Shown here piece after piece: positions 25,118-34,275 of a DNA stretch of 64,000 nucleotides. Each line of letters opens with the position of its first letter. Position 1 is the stretch's first letter. A model generated the notes under the pieces. It saw only the letters and a list, made by a program, of their open reading frames with translations. It was not told where the DNA came from and searched no databases. Both the position numbers and the translations under genes were made by a program. The stretch lies in assembly GCA_037013685.1 (NCBI GenBank), contig CM072887.1, positions 43,079,154 to 43,143,153 of the forward strand. Reading direction: 5' to 3'. The stretch comes from Acridotheres tristis. Taxonomy: Eukaryota; Chordata; Aves; Passeriformes; Sturnidae.

Positions 25118-27054
25118 ATGTGCGTTTTCTTCAAATTGGCTAAATGTGTTTACATAAGACACCAATCTTGACTATAAGTTTTAAAGCGTAATATTGACTC
25201 AATGAATTTGTTTATCATGCAAGTCTTATCTTTTATACATTGACCTGTAATATGGAACACAATGTAGTGGGTGTGCTCATCAAACACTTCATAGAAAATT
25301 ACTGTGCATGTGCAGTTCTGATCTTCAAATACTAATAATGACCATTTCTTTTCTTTTTAAAAAAAAAGTAGTCTTAAAAAAAAAAAAACTACTCTGCATT
25401 AAATTGCAGTTTGAACATTATCACAATAAGAACAGTTGACTAAAAAGCACCCAAAAATCTTCAGTTTTATAGTTAGCTGAACAGATTTTTCCTCCTCCTC
25501 TTCTGATACTGGAAGTGTTTATTAGCTGGTCCCTGGGAAGGGGCGACCTTGCCACCCTTTTGCTCAGAAACAACCGCCTATAACCGAGTTATAAACACCT
25601 CGACAGAAGGGCTCATACAGCTGCAGTGTTGCCAATGAACTATAAACAGCACAAAAACATCACTATAAGACTTGAACTATTTCTAGTAACCAATGATTTA
25701 TTGATTTTAGAAGTCTGCTTGGTGATGCAGAAGCGTGATCAAAAGAAGTGGCTTTACAAAAGAGTTCTCCAAAGTAGCTTAAAAGGCAGGGCCAGGGCCA
25801 TTATGTGCAGCCCTAATTGCTTTCATTTCAACCAGTTTATATTTTCATTTTCAAAGAATAGCAGTAGGTTTGTTTCAAGCATACGTAATAAGGAAATTAC
25901 AGGTTTCCTCCACCCACATTTGGGCTGTCACTGATATGCCCGCGGGCAATTTGGCAGAGCCTCAGTCACTGCTGTCACTGTACCACACCGTACCTGCCAC
26001 TACTTGGAAATACCAGGTCAGCGATAGTAACAATAGCAACAGCACTAGAGGTGACTGGTAAGCAAAATCAAAATCCATATGCACTATCTGAAAATTAAAG
26101 TAAAATAAAATAAAGGCTCTTCCCCACATCCCCAGCTTTGTCCAAAGACACAAAAGCCCCACAAGTGACACTGAAGACCTTTAGAAATGGCAGTGCTACA
26201 TTGGCACCTTTGCCAATCATGTAACTAAGTTCGTTATCAAAATTCCACGTTATGGTATGCAATTGGTAAATAAATGCAGTTTTGTAATCTTACAACTGAT
26301 CACAAGAACTGCGGTCAACTTTGCCTTAAAAAAAAAAAAAACAAAACCAAAACACCAAACCAAAAACAAACAAACCCAGAAATCCCTAACTCAACAGCGC
26401 CTCTTGGACACCTCTCCACATCCTACTCTGGTGGCAACTTCCCTTGAGAAACAGTGAGCGGTCTGGGACTGGATCTGGAGGATCTTCCATCGCAACCCGA
26501 GCCACGTGCTTCTGGGAGAAAGCCCTCCTGCTCCCTAAGCTCGCCTGGCCAGCGGGATGGCAAAGGGCATGCCTGCCTTGGCTAGCCACTCTTGTCCCCC
26601 AACTGCCTCAGACCAAGCCTGCATGCGACCAGCTCTACAGGACAGGGGCCAGGAATAAGGAATCACAGACAGTAAGGCAATCTTTACAACGTCAGAAAGT
26701 GTATTTGGCATTTAAAAACAAAAAAAAAAAAAAAGAAAAGAAAAAACAGAAGAAACAAGTGCATACAAATACAGCTAGAAGCATTTCTGGTTTGCCAAGT
26801 GCTCTCTAAAAAAAGCAGCGCAAGTCACAGCCTACATTGAACAGTAACTGTCACCAGGGAAGCACAACAAATAGTTGCTATAACAAAAGGGAAAAGAAGA
26901 AAAAACGAAACAGAAAAAAAGAGAAGAATTAGAAGAAATGCCTTTATAATAAGTACATACCTTTTGTCTTCAAAAAATATAGAAACACAATGTATTCAAA
27001 AAAATCAAAATTATACAGCCATGTTTATGAAGTCTACATTTCCCTTGTCTTGGA

Positions 27055-27096
27055 GATATATATATATATTTATATATATATATTTATAGATATATA
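27055..27096. repeat. AT microsatellite 55 nt past the IRF2BP2 stop codon
   Basis: A (TA)n tract is interrupted by TTTATA units (TATATATTTATATATATATA pattern). It is self-complementary and would form an AU-only hairpin in the mRNA. Confidence 0.85.
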
Positions 27097-27150
27097 CAGA
27101 ATTCGAGCAGTTCGAGTTCAAGGTGACGTCGGGCGGCGAGCACAGGCGAG

Positions 27151-29129
27151 TCACGAGTCCCTCTCCTTTTTCACTTTCACATCTCCGGCCAGGATGGTCG
27201 CGATCTCCCCTTGCATGAAGGCCCAGGGGACGTTGGAGCCGACCAGGGGACACTTCTCCCCGCTGGGGCAATACACCTCCCCGCTGGCTCCCTGCTGCTT
27301 GATGCTCTGCCGGGAGCAGGGGAAGCAGAACTTGTGGGAGGGGACGGAGGGACACTGCACGAAGTGGGTGTCTTCCAGGCGCTCGTGGCAGAGGGTACAA
27401 CACAACGGGACGCTGGCGGCGAGGGACGAGTCCGGCAGGCTGGCGGGGTGCACGGGCTCCAGCCCGCCCGCCGCCGCCGCGTTGGCCCCCTGGCCCGGCA
27501 CCTCCCTGCCGGGGCCCAGCCTTCTTTGGTTCATGGCGGAGGGCGAGGGGGGGCTGCTGCTGTTCCTCCGCGTGGTGGAGTGGACCTGGTTGGCGTCTTT
27601 GGAGGCGTGGTTGCCCCCGGCATTGTCCGCCACCAGAATGAGGGCGGCCATGGGGGACTGGCCGTTCTGTGCCGCCTCGGGCGGCGTGGTCCGGTTGGAG
27701 TGGGGCGAGGCGGTGGGCGGCGGGGGCGACATGAAGGGGGTGGCCGTCAGCGGCAGCTTCATCCCTTCCGACGAGGTGGGCAGCCAGGGCTGCACCTCCC
27801 CGTTGATCTTCGGGGGTCCAGCCTCGCCCTCCGGTTCGGGGGAAGGTTTCCTCTTCCGGGCGGCCCGGGCCCCTGCAAGAGGCAGAGGTGGGGGGAAGGA
27901 GGAGGGTAAGAAGGCAGCGCAGTCACAATGCATCGCCGAGCAACCGCGGAAACGGGCGCCCGGCCACCCAAGCGGCCGGGCCGCCGCCCCGCACGCCCAA
28001 ACGCGCCCGGCATCCCCCGCCCCGCATCCCTGGGGAGCCCCCCTCCGTCCCGCCCCGTCGCCCCTGCCCGCCGGCCCCCGGCCCCCGGCTCCTCACCTGG
28101 CTTGGCCACGGAGCCGTTGGTCTCGTAGCCCAGTAGCCTGCCGCTCGCCATGCCCGGCTCTTTCTTGAATTTGCTGTCGAAAGGGGCAACGGCGTGGCCC
28201 GCATGCTGGTGCAGGGCCAGCAGCGTGTCCCGCACTGTCTTGGGCTTGGCTAGCCACTCCTGCTCGGCGCCCGGCCGGCCCTTGCCCTCCGCGGCCAGCT
28301 CCGCCGCCGCCGCCGGCAGGCTCTCGGCAGAGCCCCGCTTTTCCTTGGCGCCGCTGTCGTGCTCCCCTGCCGCGCCTCCGCCGCCACCCGAGGAGGAGGA
28401 GGAGGAGGAAACGGAGCCAGGGCGCTTGTGCCCCAGCTCGCCGGGCTGCCCGGCCGCCTGCCCCGCCGCCTGCGCCGCCGCCGCCGGCTGCTGGGGCACG
28501 GGCACGGCCATCGGGGCGGGCGCGGCGGAGATGGCGGCCAGCGAGGCGGCGGCCGCGGCGGCGGCGCGGCTGCCCAGACCGCCGATGGCGGCGGGGAGCC
28601 CGGCGCCGTTCACCAGCGGCACTAGGGTGGGCGGCACGGCGTGCGTCCGCCGCGGGTTCGGGCTCTGCCGGTTGAGCTCTGGCGGCTCCTCGGGCTTGGG
28701 GAAGCCGTTGGGCACCAGGATCCCGTTGACCTGCCGGCCGCCGCCGTACTCGGCGCCCAGGCGGGGCGGCGGCCGCTCGGCCGCCAGCGAGTAGCGCTCC
28801 AGGGGCTGCGGCGGGGGCCGCGCCGCCGCCTCCGCCGCCGAGGGGTGGCCGAGCTGCTGCTGCTGCGCCAGGAGCTCCTTGGCGGAGAGCGGAGGCTGCT
28901 TGGAGTGGGGCGGTGGCGGGGCCCGGCCCTCGGGGAAGCAACCGTGCGCCCGCTTCAGCTGCCGCGCCGTGTCGATGACGAACTCCACGCGGTCGGCGCC
29001 CTCGTAGTTGACGCAGCCCCGGCAGACGGGCTCGGTGAAGTCCCAGATCATGGCCCAGGGCATGCGGGGCAGATCGCACAGGTAGCACGACTGCCTGCGG
29101 GAAGCAGCCGCCACCGCCGCCGACGACAT
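27151..29129 (-). CDS. IRF2BP2: Interferon regulatory factor 2 binding protein 2 (two exons)
   Basis: Nuclear transcriptional corepressor. The family partners IRF2, represses NFAT1-type targets, and works with VGLL4/TEAD and ETO2-NCOR complexes (family knowledge). Exon 1 is 29129-28097 and exon 2 is 27872-27151; 1755 coding bases give 584 residues, close to the human protein (about 587). The order seen is: C4 zinc finger with C15, C18, C36 and C39; a short Gln run ([11 protein letters not shown]); an Ala-rich stretch; a Ser7-Gly5 run at 28409-28374; the conserved segment [13 protein letters not shown]; the basic signal [10 protein letters not shown] at residues 350-359; the segment [20 protein letters not shown]; and a C3HC4 RING-like domain, C503-x2-C506, C518, H524, C527-x2-C530, C546 and C552. 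It ends KKERDS. I chose the ATG at 29129 because the zinc-finger N-terminus of the family starts there and position -3 is G. IRF2BPL and IRF2BP1 are less likely: the intron, the NLS and the C-terminus match IRF2BP2. Confidence 0.97.
27250..27399 (-). other. IRF2BP2: C-terminal RING-like C3HC4 domain (residues 503-552)
   Basis: The ligand series is C503, C506, C518, H524, C527, C530, C546 and C552, inside the family signature ([14 protein letters not shown] and [12 protein letters not shown]). In the family this domain binds IRF2 and other partners such as NFAT1 and VGLL4. No ligand is missing, so the protein looks functional. Confidence 0.93.
27873..28096 (-). other. IRF2BP2: Single intron of IRF2BP2 (224 bp)
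   Basis: The donor reads CCAG|GTGAGG (exon ends at 28097). The acceptor reads CCTCTTGCAG|GGGCCC (exon 2 starts at 27872). The intron is phase 1: the split codon G|GG encodes Gly345 and joins ...SVAKPG to [10 protein letters not shown], which restores the family sequence across the junction. Reading through the intron would add an unrelated Arg/Gly/Pro-rich tail, so splicing is needed for the RING domain. The intron is as GC- and CpG-rich as the exons around it. Confidence 0.93.
28374..28577 (-). repeat. IRF2BP2: Low-complexity Ala, Ser and Gly codon runs in IRF2BP2 exon 1
   Basis: Six TCC codons plus one TCG (28409-28389) encode Ser7 and are followed directly by five Gly codons (28388-28374). 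Further upstream, GCG/GCC/GCT codons encode a run of seven alanines and several Ala/Gln clusters. Such runs in the linker between the two zinc domains are expected to be disordered and to vary in length between species. Confidence 0.85.
29013..29087 (-). other. IRF2BP2: IRF2BP-type C4 zinc finger (residues 15-39)
   Basis: The codons for C15, C18, C36 and C39 give a CxxC-x17-CxxC finger ([11 protein letters not shown] ... [10 protein letters not shown]). In this family the finger mediates homo- and hetero-oligomerisation among the IRF2BP proteins. All four cysteines and the intervening Trp and Phe residues are intact. Confidence 0.93.
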
Positions 29130-29870
29130 GTCCCGGCCCCGGGGCAGCGGCGAGCGCCCCCCGCTCCGGCTCCGGCCGCTGCCTCCTCCGCCCCTCGTCA
29201 CCGGAGTCCCGACGGGCAGGCTCGGGAGCCGCGGCCGCAGCGGGACCGTCCGCCGGGCCCCCTCCCCCTCGCCTTCCTCTTCCGTGCGCTGGAGCGGGGC
29301 GCGGCGGGCGCCCCGGCAGGCAGAGCTGCTGCGGGGATCGCCGCTCCCCTCGCCGTCTCCGCCGGCGGCGCTCACAGGGCGGCGGGGACGCGCATCTCCG
29401 CCGCGCGGCTGGCGCAGGGCTGCGGCCGCTGCCGCCCGCACGGCTCCCCCGCTCTCTGGCTACTACGGGGCGGCGCGGGGCGGCGGGGGCCGGCGCGGCG
29501 CGGCGGGGCGGGCGGGGCGGGGACTGCCACGGGGGCCGGGGCCGGGGCTGGCGGCGGCGCCGTGCCGTGCCGGGCTCCAGCCGCCACCGCCGCCCCTGCG
29601 CGCCGCCGCCTCGATTCTTCGACAGTGCCGGCCCCGCCTGCGCGATGGGCGCCCCCGCCCCGCCGCCGCCGCGATCCCAGCCCCGGCCCCTGCCCGCGCC
29701 CCCGCCACCGGCACCGCCACCGGCACCGGGGGTTCCTCCTGCTGCCCGGGGGCCGCCGCGCCCCCGCCCCGTCTCGCCCCCGGGGAGGGCTGTGGGAGCC
29801 CAGAGGGACAAGGCGAGGGGCGGGGGTGCCCCGCAGCTCCGTCCTTATTTTCTGATTTTATTTTTATTAT
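29130..29870 (-). promoter_or_regulatory. IRF2BP2: IRF2BP2 5' UTR and core promoter region
   Basis: The sequence just upstream of the start codon is extremely GC-rich, with a cluster of GC boxes (GGGGCGG type) around 29495-29522 and more near 29470-29490. An island of A/T at about 29832-29882, reading ATAATAAAAATAAAATC on the minus strand, could act as a TATA-like element. The transcription start cannot be fixed from sequence. A start near 29.4-29.5 kb, just downstream of the GC-box cluster, is the simplest reading. Confidence 0.55.
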
Positions 29871-31160
29871 TGTTGGGTGTATTGCTATTTCCCTCACTGC
29901 CGAGGGGCTTTGCCGAAACCTCCCACCCGCGGCCGCAGCGGTGCGCGGGGCGCCTCCCGCAGTGCGGGGCTCAGTGTGCCCCCTCCTGCCTCCCGCCCCG
30001 CTCGCCCTGTGACCTTGGGCACGGCGCCCCGGGCGCGCCCCGCAGCAGCGGGGTCCCCCCCGCCGGGCCGGTCATCGCCACCTCCGGGCAGGGGCCGGCG
30101 CCCCGCCGAGCAGTGCTCGGCTTTGTTCTCCTCGGCAGAGCAGGAGGCACCATTAGAAATAAATGTAACGATTACCCAGCTTTTTTTTTTTTTTTTTTCT
30201 TAACTGTTGTCATTGTGCACAGGAAATAGGACGTTCTAGATTTCCTGTCATTTTAAACCACAAACCAGCAGTTCTCTAATGCAGATTAGCGAAATTCACA
30301 CAGACTAAGCACACGCCGTCTCGTTCCCAAAAAAGAAAAAACCTGTTTCCCCGACCCCCTTCCACACTGTGAATCGCTCATCCGCCACCTGCATCCTCAC
30401 TGAAACACAGGGTGGGGGCAAGGGAGGGAGCAAGAGAGGGTGTTCGCTCTCCTCGTTTGCCACGGGAGGTGAAGCAAACCCTCACCGGGCACATCCCGGC
30501 ACGTACGGTCGGCTGCACGCCTTTGCCCGTGCAGGGTGAACACGGCGGAGGGTGCTCCCCCCGACAGCCGTGCTCCCGCCGCCCTTCCCACGGCGTTATG
30601 TAGGTTACGGGGGAGGGAGGGAAAGAGGGCGGGAGGCGGGGGCCGGCCGGGGCTGGGGAAGCTCTGACGTCCGTCGCCGCCGCCGGGAGGTGCCTCCCGC
30701 GGCTGGGGGCCGCCCGCCGGCGCTGCGGGGCTGGCCCCGCCACCAGCGCCGCCCCTCCGCTGCTCCTGCTCGGCCGGGCTGCGAGGGGCTTGGGGCGGAC
30801 ACCAGGGGCAGAGCCGCGCCTCTCTCGCCCCGCTGTCGCCTAGTCTAGGACTGGGTGTCGCGGCCGCCCGTGCGCCCCGGAGGGACCCTTGCTTCCACCT
30901 GCCCTGGCCGCCTTCTTGTCCTGGCGCTGGCTGCAGCGCCGGCCCCCGTGCCAGGTTGGGTGACTTTGCAACTGCACGGCCGGCTGGGCGCCCTGGAGGC
31001 GCCGGGCTGACCATAAGCGAAATAAAACTCCGGCCCGGTCCCCCAAGCCAGCTCCGCACGATGTTGCGGCAGCCAGGGCTGCTACCCGGGAGATACCCCC
31101 GGAGCCCTCACGGCTCGGAGCATCCCTGCGGTGCCGGCCAGAGTCGGTGGGCAGCAGCAA

Positions 31161-34100
31161 GGAGAAAGGGGCAGCCTTGACATGGTCCCGACGTGCTCCC
31201 GGAAAGCCAAGGGTTAACATTGGTTCACTCTTCCCAAGCAGCCCTCCTTTCACATTGCATCAAAGTCCTTTAAAGCTGTTTCTCTTCCCTCCTCCCCTCC
31301 CCGGCTGGAAAGACGATTTATCCATGCAAGCTAAGTAAACAGATCTTTGTTTTCGTCTTCCACCCACTGCCCTCTTTCTCCAGCCCGAAGCTGGAGCCTC
31401 GCCAAGCCGGCTGCAGCGATCGCTGCCTCCACACACACACTCACACACACGGGGCGGGGGAAGAAGCCGGGTTTCTCGGGTGAGGCAATGCGCCTGCAAT
31501 TGGCAGGGACAAGGCAGGAATTGTAATTGCACTTCATCATGTGATGGCTTATGAAAGAGGAAGTTTGGATGTTTTAGTCACGTACTCCTTTGCCCTCTTG
31601 CTTTAGCCTCCAGGTTCTCCGAAGGAAAAAATTACATATATTTATATATACTGGTGGAAAGCCAAGAAACAGCGTGTTTGCGCATTTCAGATCATGAGCA
31701 GAACTGGAGTGCTAGCTGAGCGAGGCTGCAGGGTAAGAAGAAAGCAAAGCTTTGAGCTGTGGCAGGCTTTTAACTGCAGGACAGAAAATGTGATCTGTAT
31801 TTATTTTCCTTTCTTTTTAATGAAAACTAGCTGCATGGAAAAGTCAAGATGAGCAGTATTCTGGTTTTGCCGCATTTGCTGCCTTTGAATTCATTCTGGT
31901 GGAAAAGAAAAAAAAAACAACAAAATCATGTTACCAAGCTCAATGTCAAAAAGCTGATAAAAAAATAGTGGCAGTGCTACATAGGAAATGTGGTTTATGT
32001 ATCAAATCACAAAAAAAAATACCTCAAAGCTGCTGACTGTTACAACAGTAACTGCGCAGGAATCTAACAAATAATGCATTTGTCTCTTGTTCTTTTTTTC
32101 TGTTTTTTGAAACAGAAACCACCCTTTTGTGCCCGATTTCTGCGAAACGCCCCTTGCAGCAACACACCGAGGCTATAGATAGGAGCAGCAAGTGCTGGAC
32201 GATGTCTTGTGGGGTGCAGGGCTGTGAAGGTCTGGGGCAGTCCCTGACCAAGGAGCACCATGGTGGAATGGATGAGGGTCCAGCATAATGTGGAAGGCTT
32301 TTGTCTTGTTCTGGTGCGCCTAGTGCCATGGGTGAGGGAAGGAGGGGACAGGAAAAGTTGGAGTGGGGCAGCTCTTTGAGATGAACTCTTTTTTCCACCC
32401 CCACATCAATGCCATGCCCCTTCTCACAATGTGTTTTTTTGCCTTCGTCAGTGAACCACACAGAGATCTTGCTGTGTTTTCTCTTCCTCCCTGCAGGTTC
32501 TTATATCCTTTCCCACCTATCCTCTGCACTGGCAGCAGTGATTGCATGCAATCACTGTCCCAGAGCTGTGCCCCTAGCCTGCACTTCACCCACATACCTC
32601 TCCCCCCATGGGGCCTGCCCTTCCATCTGTGTCCAAACCAGTGTTCCTCACTTGATCACCTCTGCCCTTGGCATTCTTCTTTCCCTTCTGATTGAGGGCT
32701 GTCTCACATCCTTCTCCAGCAGATACATACTGCTTCCTCCATGGCTCTTATTTGCATACTTCTGTTGTGGCAGAAGTCCTGTAGGGTAATATCGAAATGG
32801 CCAAAGCCAAGTTAGGAAGGGCAATTATGCTAAAAGATGCTACCACTTCTCCTTCTTTGATCCATAATGAATTATGGAGGTTGCTCTCCCAGAACTGAGA
32901 GGAAGAGAGGCTGGAAATAGTCCTTGAAGTTTTGGATTTAGTCAGATGCAGGTGACTCTGGGCCAACAATGTTTAATCTAGTGCTATGGGGGGGGGGGGG
33001 GAAAGATACTGATGCAAATGAGGGTGTCATCAGGCACAGCTTGTTGACATAAATAGGCTTTGGACAGGCTCATGGTAAGCCGCTGATCCTGCAGATGTTT
33101 ACAACCAGTTATAACTTTATTCACAGAAGCATCACTATGAGTGTAAAGCTGTGTGCACTTGCAGGGTGAGAGCATGCTTCCCCAAGAGCCACTCGTCAGC
33201 AGTGTGCTGACGGCTGCCCTGCAGCCTGGAGCTGACTGCTGATGGCAGGAGCTGACAGAGCCACTGGCACAAAAATACTCCACTGAGGCTGGAGAGAGGT
33301 CACTGCACGAGCTCAATGTGAGGCAGGAAGTTCCAGAGGATTGAGAGGGACTCGAGCAGCTACTCAGTGTCTGCTATTTCCCCTACATGGGGCCTTTTAT
33401 TAACTCCTTGAAGACAGCTGCATTGAATGCTGATGTTTGGTGTTAACTTCTGAAGAGCTGAGAGGCAACCAAAGCAGAGCCTACCTAGAAGAGGAAACAG
33501 CAGCAGGCCAATCGTTTACCATTAGTTGACGGATATGTCCTGAAATACGGGGATGTGATGTACACTGCTATTCTGCTCCGGTGCTTTGCTCTAGAGAGCT
33601 TGGGCAGGGCTAGTTACCAGGGACTCGCACTGTGAGCAAGAGCCTGTGTGCTACTGCTTCTGCTCCATTGGTGGGCTCTGCTCTAGGCAGTTTGGAGAAA
33701 AATTTGCATGCTTTCTTTTAAAAAGGAGACAATTCTGTTTTTAACAGCGAAGTTGACTCTATGCCCTCTTTTCAAATAGAAGTAGAAAAGCAGCAAGGAA
33801 AAGATCATGGAAATACTTGAGAAATTCAGAGGTTACTACCCTCTGAAGAGAACGAAAAACTTCAGAGAGACACTTCCAGATACTAGAAGAAAGGGCAATT
33901 GATGTGGAAAAGCTTCCGCCCCTTATCCCCAGGCTGCGTAAATAGGCATGTCGGGTTATCCCATTTACACCCCGCCTTGGTGCTCTGCATTTCGAGCTAC
34001 AGTCAGCAATTGTCTGCAGCCACGGGCGAGGGGGGCAGGAATGTGGTGGCCGGGGGCTTCCCGGGGCGCAGGCAGAGCGGCCGGCTGGCCGGGTGACCCC

Positions 34101-34275
34101 TTCCCAAAATAAACAGGAAGCCCAGGAAGCAGTGACCCCTCCGTGACACCGCGCTGGCTCTGCTCCCTGCCTTCTGTGCGGGAGTCGACTGGCTTCCAAA
34201 TACCCTCAAAAAATTGGACAGGGGCGAGGACTCCACAGGAAACGTTACAAAATAAGAGCAGAAACAGATCGTCTG
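31161..34275. other. Intergenic flank upstream of IRF2BP2
   Basis: The CpG-island shore fades by about 31.5 kb, with a CA repeat at 31429-31450 and a forkhead-type site GTAAACA at about 31336-31342. A 14-G run lies at 32988-33001, and a small GC-rich patch at 34018-34110. No coding sequence recognised. Confidence 0.5.
32988..33001. repeat. Homopolymer G run (14 G)
   Basis: Fourteen consecutive G on the plus strand. It is prone to length variation and sequencing error. Confidence 0.95.

Larger units (their letters stand above)
23940..27150 (-). other. IRF2BP2: Probable long 3' UTR of IRF2BP2
   Basis: Below the stop codon the strand is AT-rich, lacks good ORFs and carries many U tracts on the transcript strand (A runs on the plus strand at about 26328-26341, 26720-26734 and 25376-25388). 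Composition changes to ordinary intergenic sequence near 23.9 kb. Possible polyadenylation hexamers on the minus strand are AATAAA at 25697-25702 and 25518-25523, and ATTAAA at 25009-25014 and 24244-24249. The true end could be any of these, so the lower boundary is an inference. Confidence 0.5.
27115..31160. promoter_or_regulatory. CpG island covering IRF2BP2 and its upstream region
   Basis: CpG dinucleotides are dense across both exons, the intron, the promoter and 30.0-31.1 kb. A short AT-rich break lies at about 30140-30400, including an 18-T run at 30181-30198. The island extends some 1.5-2 kb upstream of the gene, longer than a minimal promoter needs. This would suit a divergent or upstream transcript, but I see no convincing coding sequence there. 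Boundaries are by eye. Confidence 0.8.

Noticed and set aside
27759..28096. Read-through of exon 1 into the intron as a single-exon gene (as in IRF2BPL)
   Set aside because: The frame turns into unrelated sequence after KPG, and the C-terminal RING lies in another frame. GT-AG splicing restores the family sequence exactly.
26990..28168. 392-codon plus-strand open frame antisense to IRF2BP2 exon 2 and intron
   Set aside because: It is a shadow of GC-rich coding sequence on the other strand. It starts in 3' UTR microsatellite sequence and shows no family resemblance.
28093..29811. 572-codon minus-strand frame overlapping IRF2BP2 exon 1
   Set aside because: It is an Ala/Gly/Arg/Pro-rich out-of-frame shadow. 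The frame of 27759-29441 carries the recognised protein.
28641..29855. 404-codon plus-strand frame opposite exon 1
   Set aside because: An antisense artefact of low stop-codon frequency in very GC-rich DNA; low-complexity composition with no domain.
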